Origin: Plectosphaerella cucumerina
Lineage: Eukaryota; Ascomycota; Sordariomycetes; Glomerellales; Plectosphaerellaceae
Reading direction: 5' to 3'
Length of the DNA: 64,000 nucleotides
Assembly (NCBI GenBank): GCA_020746995.1
Contig: JAGPXD010000001.1
Location: forward strand, 1,550,001-1,614,000
Of this stretch, positions 56,249 through 64,000 are shown in pieces; position 1 is the stretch's first letter, and every line of letters begins with the position of its first letter. Position numbers and translations under genes: made by a program. The notes under the pieces are model-generated. The model ran no database searches. It saw only the letters and a list, made by a program, of their open reading frames with translations, and was not told the DNA's origin.

Positions 56249-57469
56249 ATGTCAACAACAGCATCCAAAGCCAGGCGATCACGATTGAAAGACATTCTTG
56301 GCGGAAGGGCTTCGGCCAAGACTACAGATCAGGAGATCACCCAGTCAGATCAGGATCCTCAACACGCCGCTGGGTCGTCTTCAGGGCGTAGCAGCGAGCC
56401 AGACACTTCCATGGCTACAGACACGCCATCCAACGTCTCGAAAGCCACCAACATCTCTACCAACCCGACATCAATGTCCAACTTGAACCCGCCGAGAGGA
56501 CCAACGTCGTACACGTCTCCCACGGTCGGGAGCGAAACCCATCGCAACAATGCCGGCCAGATTGTGACGACAACCACGACGACAACGACAACTACCACAA
56601 CAATCACCGGAACCGACGGCGTTGTTAGTTGCCCCCCTTCTTGCCGCAGACGATATGCTAACATCAACAGAAAACGACGATTGAACAACCTCGAAATGAT
56701 GCCACCGAAATGCCCACGGGCGCCGAGCCTCCTACACAGGTCGAGAAGGAGGAGCAGATATCGGAGACCCTCGACAGGCAACCTTCTCCACCACCTGAGA
56801 TGATATCGCCAGTCACGCCAGTGAAGCAGAGATTCCCAGCTCCACCCGTCCCAGAGCGACATGCCAGACGTTCGCTGGAAGGATATCAGTTCTCATCTCA
56901 GGCCGGACCGCAAGACGACCCGTATCCATCTGGACACCCAACGCTACACGAGCCGCCCGAGTCTGGCGTCCCGCCTGTCGATAATAGGCCACAAAACAGC
57001 TTGACTTCCGCAAAAACTCTTGACAACCTGAAGCGCGCTGCAGCGGGAGTACACGTATGTTGGCTTGATCTCTCCTGTCGACAGAATGTGAGTGCTAACA
57101 CCTCAATAGGGCGCCGGTGATCTGCTCCGTGGAACCTTCAACTCTACGATTGACAGACGTTTCCATGACCCCGACAGTCTGGCGATACAGAAGAACGAGT
57201 CTGTTCTGGAGCGCGGGCGCTATGAGACAGAGAACCAGCAGTTCCACCCGAACGGAGCCATGCCTCCATTGCACCAAATTCACGAATCGCAGGAACCTGT
57301 GGAGAGTACAGAGCCCAACTACATGCACAACGTTTCGTCCCCACAGCCGGCATCAGGACGTTCGAGGAGCGTGTTCAGCGGTATGTTCAGGAAGGACAAG
57401 TCGCCAGGAATGGGTCCGTCGGAACCTCCTAGGAAACTCAAGAAACCGGGAGGCGCGTACGTTGCCTGA
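56249..57469 (+). CDS. Conserved-looking fungal hypothetical protein with poly-Thr tract
   Basis: Function unknown. Exons 56249-56623, 56671-57054 and 57110-57469 give about 372 aa. The first donor is GTTAGT (56624), the others standard. The N-terminal third is disordered and Ser/Thr-rich and holds a run of 13 or so threonines encoded by mixed ACN codons (about 56563-56604), so it is selected or amplified at protein level and not a simple trinucleotide repeat. The middle is Pro-rich (PSPPPEMISPVTPVKQRFPAPPVPERH). A short helical block, TLDNLKRAAAGVHGAGDLLRGTFNSTIDRRF, in two exons, is the most protein-like part and resembles a conserved block of Pezizomycotina hypothetical proteins I have no name for. 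The end is basic (FSGMFRKDK, PRKLKKPGG). Confidence 0.7.
56563..56604 (+). repeat. ACN codon repeat encoding a poly-threonine run
   Basis: A run of ACG, ACA and ACT codons encodes about thirteen consecutive threonines. Codon mixing shows it is old or maintained. Confidence 0.75.
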
Positions 57470-57848
57470 AAATTGGCGCGATGTAACATACCTAATATAA
57501 AGCAAAAATCGATCATATGACTGTAAAGATGAAAGTGACCTGAATGGCGATGTGTTTGCTCCAGAAGTGAGGCAATGGTTTGGCGAAAGCAAGATAGAGA
57601 GCCTGGAAATCATGAGTCGTTCCAAGCTCAGGTCCCTCACTTCTCCAGCTTGCTTGCTCCCCACAATTTAGCCTCTAGCTCCAGGTCCTTTCTTACGTCA
57701 TACCCGTGGCGTCAGTGCTACCTCAGCCAACCAGGCGCGTCAATTCCTTTCATATTACGCTACCCGCCTCCCTTTGCCGACCGGCATTGCTCCATGCTCC
57801 CAGATCTCAACCTGACCATCAACACCGCATTCGTTCCAGTCTTTCGCT
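57470..57848. other. Intergenic, 380 bases
   Basis: Spacer between two genes of the same orientation. I see no feature beyond a C/T-rich leader before the next ATG. Confidence 0.5.
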
Positions 57849-59225
57849 ATGCATTTCCAGCAACTATGTCTCCTCGGAGCCTCTCTGGGAGCACACCTCT
57901 TCGCTGAGGCAAAGCCATTCAATGAACTCCCTCAGCAAGTTATGGACAGGCCCGATGCGACGCGAACAGCCCAAAAACCTCGCGAGACTGGAGTCGGGCA
58001 CTTCAGCGAATGGTCCCGCGAAACGAAGCGACAGTTCCTCATCGACTGGCAGGCTGGAAAAGCCTCGGAATGGGTCATTGTCCAAGGCAACGAAGGCGGC
58101 GACCTCGATTCGATGACCGCTGCCCTTACTTGGGCCTACCATCTCCAGCACTCCACGTTCAACACATCGAACCCGATCAAGGCAGTCGCTCTGCTGCAGA
58201 CTCCCGATGACGCCCTGGATCTGCGACCCGAGAACAAGATTGCCCTCGACAACTCGCAGATGAGCTCGGGTCATTCCGATCTGCTCACCATCGACGAGCT
58301 GCCTGAGGACCCGGAGACACTGGCAAACGACATTCGTGGTATCGTCATCGTGGACCACCCGGTACCGCTGAGGAAGTGGCGGGATGCCGAGATTCTCAGC
58401 ATTTTCGACCATCACAAGGACAGTGGCGCAGGACCCAAGGCGGAGCCTCGCATCTTCGAGACAGTGGCCAGCTGCACGACAATTGTCGCCCGCCAGATGC
58501 TCGACGAGCTCGAGAAACTGCCGGAAGAATACCACATGCCGCACGAGCTTCTCGAGCTTATCCTGTCGGCCATTGCCATCGATTCCGGCGGCCTGGAAGA
58601 TGCGACTGAAGAGGATCGCAAGACGTCCAAGCGCGTCCTGGACCGAAGCAACTGGCGCGGCGCGGACCTGGATGACAAGATGTCCGAGCTGGCTGACGAG
58701 CTCAAGGATGCGAAGAAGGATCTCGATCATCTTGGTGTTCGTGACCTGCTCAGGAGGGACTGGAAGGGCGATCTGGTCGATACGCCATCGCCCCGCACGC
58801 CCACCGTCAGCCTCGGATTCTCGTCGATCCCCTACTCTTTCGAGGAGCAGATTAAGAAGACCGAGTTCGGCGAGCTGTTCGACTGGTTCGCCATCGAAGC
58901 TGCTTGGACCGCACAGGTCGGCGCCGACATCAGCGTCGCTCTCAACAAGTACAAGATCCGTGATTCCAAGGGCAAGAAGCAAAAGGTTCGAGAGATCGTC
59001 CTGATCGTGCGCAAAGACGTGCGCATCAACGAGGAACAGGCGGACAGCCTCTTCGAGACGGTCTCGCGGGCGATTGAGGCGGACAAGACTCTGAACGTCA
59101 AGCCGTGGCACAGGGCCAAGGAGCTGGGAAAGCGCCAGATGATCTGGACTCATTACAATGAGGATGCTGGCAGGAAGGTTACCCGGCCCATCATTGAGGC
59201 TGCGGTCATGGCTTGGGACCAGTAG
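57849..59225 (+). CDS. ppx1: Exopolyphosphatase (DHH family, Ppx1 type) with signal-like N terminus
   Basis: Single exon, 458 aa. Ppx1 removes terminal phosphate from inorganic polyphosphate. DHH-superfamily motifs appear in order: GNEGGDLDS (80-88), IVIVDHP (about 166-171), FDHHKD (about 186-191, the DHH motif) and AIAIDSGG (about 241-248). A C-terminal DHHA2 domain follows (LGFSSIPYSFEEQI, KKQKVREIVLIVRKDVRI). These residues bind the two metal ions of the active site. The N terminus, MHFQQLCLLGASLGAHLFAEA, looks like a signal peptide, unlike the cytosolic yeast enzyme, so secretion or vacuolar delivery is possible. An internal downstream start is the alternative, but no suitable ATG occurs before residue 32. 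Confidence 0.88.
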   Translation: MHFQQLCLLGASLGAHLFAEAKPFNELPQQVMDRPDATRTAQKPRETGVGHFSEWSRETKRQFLIDWQAGKASEWVIVQGNEGGDLDSMTAALTWAYHLQHSTFNTSNPIKAVALLQTPDDALDLRPENKIALDNSQMSSGHSDLLTIDELPEDPETLANDIRGIVIVDHPVPLRKWRDAEILSIFDHHKDSGAGPKAEPRIFETVASCTTIVARQMLDELEKLPEEYHMPHELLELILSAIAIDSGGLEDATEEDRKTSKRVLDRSNWRGADLDDKMSELADELKDAKKDLDHLGVRDLLRRDWKGDLVDTPSPRTPTVSLGFSSIPYSFEEQIKKTEFGELFDWFAIEAAWTAQVGADISVALNKYKIRDSKGKKQKVREIVLIVRKDVRINEEQADSLFETVSRAIEADKTLNVKPWHRAKELGKRQMIWTHYNEDAGRKVTRPIIEAAVMAWDQ

Positions 59226-59552
59226 AATGTCGAAAAATAGGGGCTTCTGGAAAGCGCGATAGCACGAGTGTGGAACGTGGTCGGTCCTTGGGTAGACAGA
59301 CGACTGAATATGAAATGTTCGCTGATTTAGTAGCTCTGCTCAAACGTCCATCAATTGAGGCCTGGTCACAAGGCAGAGCAGGTGACGGATAAAAGTGGCG
59401 ACGGCTTTAGTCTCGTTGGGGCGCCACGCTGGAGGTGCCTGTGGAAATGTGAACTTCACTCATTCAACGACACCAACCTCACCACATCTGGATCTGGCTT
59501 CGTCACATCGGCGCAAGGCCGCCACCCCAATCGCCCGGCAGATGTAGCCAAA
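59226..59552. other. Intergenic, 330 bases
   Basis: Spacer between ppx1 and npr2, same orientation. I see no feature. Confidence 0.5.
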
Positions 59553-60920
59553 ATGATCCAGGGAATCTTCTACGCGAGGTTCTTTCCTCAGGAAGGCGAG
59601 TGTCTCCCTTCACGAGAGGGCCGCACTCCTTCATCAATGACCTCCTGCTGATGACCGGCAGGCCCCCAAATCGTCGCCCAGTCGCCCGCAGGATGCATCG
59701 TGCCCTCCCCCACGGCCTCAATCACCGCCAAGCCGCCTCTCATAGACTTTGAGATTGCGCAAGAGTACATCATCCCGCGGAAAGCCTTCTTCAACCGCTT
59801 CAATACAGTTCTCGACCCCGAGGGCCGGTACATCATCCTCGGCTTTCCCGTGCTCATCCCCCACGCAAAGTACCAGCGCAACGAGTTCATCTTCAACTTC
59901 GGTATCGTCATCGACGCCGATGCAGACCAGGTCCCGTATGAGCGCGTCGTGCGCCGCCTTGCCGTCACCTTTGCCGAGATGGAGAAGCAGGACGAGTACC
60001 TCAGCATCCAGGAGAGGGGCGCCGACGGACCGGGAGGGAGCGTCGTCGCCTCCGATGTTGCGCCGACGTCGCGAGAGGTCCGAAGGCCTATTGAGAGTCT
60101 TCTCGAGATCGTGCGTGAGGACCTCAACAACTACGGCGAGTGCATGATCCCCGTCGACGACGCGAACACCATCAACATGAAGCTCTTCCCCCACCATCCG
60201 CCCCCGCCCCTCGTCAAGGGCTGGCACGTACCAGTGCCCAAGACGAAGCTCTCGTCCATCGTCGACCCGACATGGGACCTGACCCTACAAAAGGTCATCG
60301 CCCACATCGACGGCGTCTCCGACGTGCGCCGCATCGCCTTCCAGGCCGACGTGTCCCTCGAATTGGCCACCCTCGCCCTGCGCCATCTACTCTACTACGA
60401 CGTCGTGCTGCTCCTCGACCTCTTCCTCTTCGGCTCGTGTTATGCTCCTCGCCCCTCGGGGATCCACGACTTCATCGCCGACGCAGACGGCATCCTCGAC
60501 GAATGCGCGGCCTACGTCTCCGCCGGCTCGCGCCGCGTCGGCCGCTTCCAGCTCGTCCGCCTCATGACCTCCTTCTGCGTCGGCCGCAGCGTCATGGAGT
60601 GGCTTCGTCACCACCAGGAGGCCGGCTTCGACGTCCTGCGCCACGTCGACGTCCGCCGCTTCGTCCAGTTCGGCGTCATAAAGGGCTGTCTCTACCGCGT
60701 CCACAAGTACGTCGTGAGCAAGCAGTACCTCGCCGCCCTCGCTTCGGGTCAGGCCGTTCCCGCCGATGGGCCCGGCACCGACCCGCTGCAGCGCTATACG
60801 GATGGCTGCTACTCGTTCGATCAGATCATCACCGAGCGCAACATGAGCGACGCTGATATCATGGATGGCCTGAAAAAGCTGCGCGTGCCCAGCGGGGACT
60901 TGACGGTCTTCTACAGGTGA
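59553..60920 (+). CDS. npr2: Npr2, nitrogen permease regulator (SEACIT/GATOR1 subunit)
   Basis: Npr2 with Npr3 and Iml1 forms the complex that represses TORC1 on amino-acid or nitrogen shortage. Exons 59553-59595 and 59662-60920 give 433 aa. The first exon encodes MIQGIFYARFFPQE, matching the Npr2 start (MIxxIFYxxFxPxEG), and the join gives GPQIVAQSPAG. This needs a GC-AG intron (GCGAGT...CAG, 59596-59661), because no GT donor keeps the frame. Other family blocks are YIIPRKAFFNRF, RYIILGFPVLIPHAKYQRNEFIFNFGIV, YGECMIPVDDANTINMKLFP and VRRFVQFGVIKGCLYRVHKY, which form the longin-like N-terminal domain and the C-terminal helical part. The ending (GDLTVFYR) is typical. Confidence 0.92.
59596..59661 (+). 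other. GC-AG intron of npr2
   Basis: Donor GCGAGT, acceptor GGCAG, 66 nt, phase 1. The nearby GT at 59600 would shift the frame out of the conserved Npr2 sequence. Confidence 0.8.
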
Positions 60921-61044
60921 TGTGACGAGGAAGACATTGAATGCTTGGATATGGGTGTGATTTACAACGGCAGCGTCGGCGCGCGCTCTCTCTAGGGTAC
61001 AGTGTTGTACATGATTGATGAATACATCTCGGGCCGCGTGCCCC

Positions 61045-63027
61045 CTACGACTGCTTCTTCTGCTCCAGCATGTCCTGCCTCTCCGTCTTGGTCGGGAACC
61101 GGATGTCCGGGTTGTTCGCCACGACCGTCTCGACCTCCTCGCTGCTGAGGTGCTTCTGCGCCAGCTCGTACAGCTCCTTGCGCGAGAGCTCGCGGCCCTC
61201 TGCCGCCGCCAGCTCCTTGAGCGCCTCGAGGGCCTGCCTCGTGCGGCCCGTGCCGGGCTCGCCGGGGTACGTCTTGCCCGACTTCTTCCACTCGGCGTCG
61301 CTGACGATCTCGACGATGCGGATGTTGTGCTTGCCCTTGCGCAGGATCATCATGCGGTCGTCGATCAGGTACTTGGCCACGTCCTCGGGCTGCCACAGCT
61401 TGATCGACAACCAGTCGAGGTTGCCCGGCGTCAGGGATCGGCCGGCGTTGCCCGGCGCCGCGGCGATATAGGCGCCCTGCTGCTTGCAGATGCGGTGGCC
61501 GTCGCTGGTGCTGGTGGCGAGGCCGGCGGCGAAGAGGATCTTGGCCGGGCTCTTCTGCGTGACGAGCGAGCGCGGGAGCTGGAGGTCCATGGGCGGCGCG
61601 TTGTTGAGCGTCACGGGCTTGCCTTCTCCTTGCGACGGCAGGGCGCCGGGGACCTGTGCCGAGCCGTCCTTGCTGTACATGAACTTGTGCTGCTCGCGCT
61701 CGCGCACGGCGACCTCGGCGCCGTGGACGAGAGCCAGCACCTCAAAGGCGAGCTTGTGCTGGGCGACGCGCTTGGCGGGGTCGGCGGCGTGCTGCTTCAT
61801 GAGCTCGGTGATCTCGGCGACGGGCATGAAGGTGAAGAACTTGAGGAGCTGCTCGACCTCGCTGTCGGCGCGGCGCACGAGGTAGCTGTACAGGTTGAAA
61901 GCGCTGGTCATGGTAACGTCGAGCCAGATGGCGTTGCCGGCGCTCTTGCCGAACTTGTTGCCGGCGCTGTCGGTGAGTAGCGGCACTGTGAAGCCGATAG
62001 GTTCGTCCTTCCAGGTGCTTGGCATCTTCATGTCAGGGTTAGGCTCGGACTCGCGGATGGTCTTGACAGCCTCGATGCCGGTGATGATGTTGCCGTACTG
62101 ATCGGAACCGCCGACCTGCATCTGGACGCCCAGCTTACTGTAGAGGTGCCACCAGTCCCAGCCCTGCATGAGGGGGTACATGAACTCGCCGACGGAGACA
62201 CCGTCGCCCTTTTCCATCTTGTTCTTGACACTGCGAATTCCTGAATTTAGTATGTGACTTTCAAACATGGTAGGGGGCGCACACTCACGTATCGCGCGAC
62301 AGCATGGGGCCTAGTCTCAGGTAGCGCCCTAGCCTCTTGAGAACCTCGTACATGGGGAGGCTCTGCCACCATGTGTTGTTGTTGACGAGATGCCGCGACA
62401 TCTCCCACTCCTTCTTGAACCCGTACTTGAACTTCTCGTGCTCGACGTTGGACCAGAGCTTCTTCATCTGGTAGTGTATCCTCGTGATGTTGTTCGCGAT
62501 CTCGCTGTTGGACATGACGTCGCGAGACTGCAGGCGGCCCGTCGGGTCGCCGATCCTCGCTGTGGCGCCTCCGACCAGTGTCACCGCCCGGTATCCGTAC
62601 AGGTACATCCAGAAGATTGGCATCATGGGGAGGAGGTGGCCGAGGTGGAGGGATGGCGCTGTCGGGTCGACTCCGACGTAGGCGCCTATCCTCTTGATCC
62701 GCATCAGTTCTTTGATCGTCTCCGAGTTGCTGCAGAAAGCATTGTTAGCACATAGCCTCCCTGCAAAGACTCAAGGCTTTGGACGAACCCCGCGATGTCC
62801 TTGAAGAAGCCGCGCTCTTCCAGCACGTCCCACAGGTTCCGCTGCTCTCCCCTGGAGATCTCTTCCGCCCGTTCAGCCCATCTCTCCGCCGCTGCGTCTC
62901 GTTTCCGTTGCGTCTTGAGGTGGATGCATCTCGGTGTTTGCAGGGCCCGTGGCGTCTGGGTGAATGTGCTTCGGCGGGACAGGGCAAGCGGGAGCCCGGA
63001 GCGCCTTGCGACGAGGGACGTCGCCAT
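61045..63027 (-). CDS. cyt-18: Mitochondrial tyrosyl-tRNA synthetase (CYT-18 homologue)
   Basis: Charges mitochondrial tRNA-Tyr. In Neurospora the same protein also helps group I introns to splice. Three exons on the minus strand: 63027-62789, 62729-62289 and 62230-61045, giving 621 aa. The N terminus is a mitochondrial targeting sequence rich in Arg, Ser and Thr (MATSLVARRSGLPLALSRR). Class I motifs are HLGH (108-111) and KFGKS (319-323, the KMSKS equivalent). GVDPTAP, VGGSDQYGNIITGIE and LMQGWDWWHLY line the tyrosine site. The C-terminal S4-like RNA-binding region is present (IKLWQPEDVAKYLIDDRMMILRKG). The exon 3 acceptor is CAG at 62231-62233, giving RDTVKNKM; the nearer-looking TTCAG would break the frame. 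Whether it has splicing activity cannot be judged by eye. Confidence 0.92.
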
Positions 63028-63526
63028 CTGGAAAGAGGAAGCAAGCCTACTAGCTTGTGTCGGAGAAACAAAAGATGTCTGATTACGTAGAAAGAGTGTG
63101 TTGCTAGATCGACATGGTAAGAAAAAAGAGTCACAATACAGGAGGTGTCACCACCTTCGTTGTCTCGTCGCAAATCGCGTGAGGTCCGCCACTCACCATG
63201 CGCCGACGACAGGAGCTCCTCCAAAAATTTCCGCCCCTTATCGAAGGCTTATCGGACTCGCGCCTCAAAACGCCACGCTCGGGCGCCAAGTCACGTGCGC
63301 CACCTGCTTTCGCCGGCCGACCTCGTCGGGACAAGACAGCCAATGGGCGGGCCGGTAATTGAGATCCTCGGCAATGGAGGTCCAATGCTCCCGAACCCGA
63401 CTCGAAAGTGCATTTGCATCATCCACTCCAATCATCGACCTCCCGCCCCAATCGACGACAGCTTCGACGACGTCTCGAACCCCGACCTAGCAATCGCATT
63501 CGAGAGCCACGATACACCCTTCAGTC
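63028..63526. promoter_or_regulatory. Divergent promoter, mitochondrial TyrRS / sdh4
   Basis: About 500 bases lie between two diverging genes whose products both go to mitochondria. A CCAAT box is present near 63338-63342 (gccaatggg), about 185 bases before the sdh4 ATG, and a CGAAT-rich stretch precedes that ATG. Confidence 0.5.
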
Positions 63527-64000
63527 ATGGCTTCCATCATGCGACCCGGTCTCCTGCGACAGAGCGCCATTGCGGCGCGCATGGCCCGGACACCAGCGAT
63601 CAGGGCGACCGCCTTCCACACCACGTCGAAGCGGCAGCTGCTGCCCGCCGGTCCCCGTACGTCCGCCTTAAAAACGACCTGCACAGCCAACTCCCGTGGT
63701 CAATCTACATAGCTTGACAGCCACGGAGAAGCTGCCTGCGACGACCGAGACTAACACACTTTCCAGAGGTCATCCAGGGCACCGTCAACGACCCCGTCAC
63801 CGTCCCCGAGCCCAGCCCCTCGCACGGCTCCTACCACTGGACGTTCGAGCGCGTCCTCGCCGCCGGCCTGGTGCCGCTGACCATCGCCCCCTTCGCCGCC
63901 GGCTCGCTGAACCCCGTCATGGACGCCATCCTCGGCGCCAGCATCCTCGTCCACTCGCACATGGGTATCCAGGCCGTCTTCGTCGACTACGTCTCCACCC
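63527..64000 (+). CDS. sdh4: Succinate dehydrogenase membrane anchor subunit 4 (CybS), 5' part
   Basis: Partial at the right edge. Complex II subunit of the inner mitochondrial membrane that binds heme and ubiquinone. Exon 1 is 63527-63656 and exon 2 starts at 63767 and runs out of the window. Residues 1-40 are a mitochondrial presequence (MASIMRPGLLRQSAIAAR...FHTTSKR). The mature part has GSYHWTFERVLAAGLVPL, a first membrane helix (LTIAPFAAGSLNPVMDAIL) and the heme/quinone block HSHMGIQAVFVDYV, whose His and Asp-Tyr match the conserved H...DY of SdhD. This subunit is one of the targets of SDHI fungicides. The C terminus is outside the window. Confidence 0.92.

Noticed and set aside
1..64000. 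CRISPR arrays, insertion sequences, bacterial promoters, Shine-Dalgarno sites, biosynthetic gene clusters or viral relics
   Set aside because: The window is eukaryotic. No CRISPR-like spaced repeats, transposase, reverse transcriptase, polyketide or peptide synthetase sequence was seen in any frame.

Overview
The window is nuclear DNA of a filamentous ascomycete, most probably a Sordariomycete. The reasons are the GC-rich coding sequence, short introns (about 42 to 150 nt) with GTRAGT-type donors and YAG acceptors, an intron-bearing tRNA gene, and a protein set typical of Pezizomycotina (class I myosin with a fungal tail, Pfa4, Ric8, Rif1, CYT-18-type mitochondrial TyrRS, Npr2, a NACHT/zinc-finger NLR-like protein). 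I cannot name the species. All exon boundaries were inferred by eye from splice consensus and reading-frame continuity, not from transcripts.

Layout. 0-25.7 kb is dense housekeeping sequence: the 3' end of a membrane protein gene, tRNA-Ser(GCU), class I myosin, Pfa4 palmitoyltransferase (-), a membrane GT90/CAP10 glycosyltransferase, glucose-6-phosphate 1-epimerase, Rif1 (-), Ric8, a chromodomain/AT-hook protein and an MPDU1-type PQ-loop protein. 25.7-35 kb is gene-poor. It holds a 17-bp minisatellite, a second degenerate repeat patch, one large unrecognised gene on the minus strand with a C-terminal membrane segment, and about 4.5 kb without a convincing gene. 35-48 kb returns to ordinary genes: a SprT-like metalloprotease, a 76-aa secreted cysteine-containing protein, Pex2 (-), Kap120, a quinone oxidoreductase (-), a decayed tRNA-like element and Dsk2. 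48.2-55.8 kb is the accessory block. A STAND/NLR-like protein (NACHT plus two C2H2 fingers, -) lies head-to-head with a SNF2/RING helicase gene that carries two in-frame stops and is probably a pseudogene. 56-64 kb holds a conserved hypothetical protein, a DHH exopolyphosphatase with a signal-peptide-like N terminus, Npr2, mitochondrial TyrRS (-) and the start of succinate dehydrogenase subunit 4.

How the genes relate. There are no operons. Several divergent pairs share short promoter regions: Pfa4/GT90, Rif1/Ric8, Pex2/Kap120, NLR/SNF2 and TyrRS/SDH4. The TyrRS/SDH4 pair is notable because both products act in mitochondria. Ric8 (G-protein signalling), Npr2 (TORC1/nitrogen) and myosin I (endocytosis, polarity) are core growth regulators.

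The most interesting places are the NLR locus with its TGATG stop/start overlap, the interrupted helicase beside it, the small secreted protein, the 17-bp repeat array, the glutamate at the myosin TEDS position, the GC-AG intron in npr2, and a possible readthrough stop in the large unrecognised gene.
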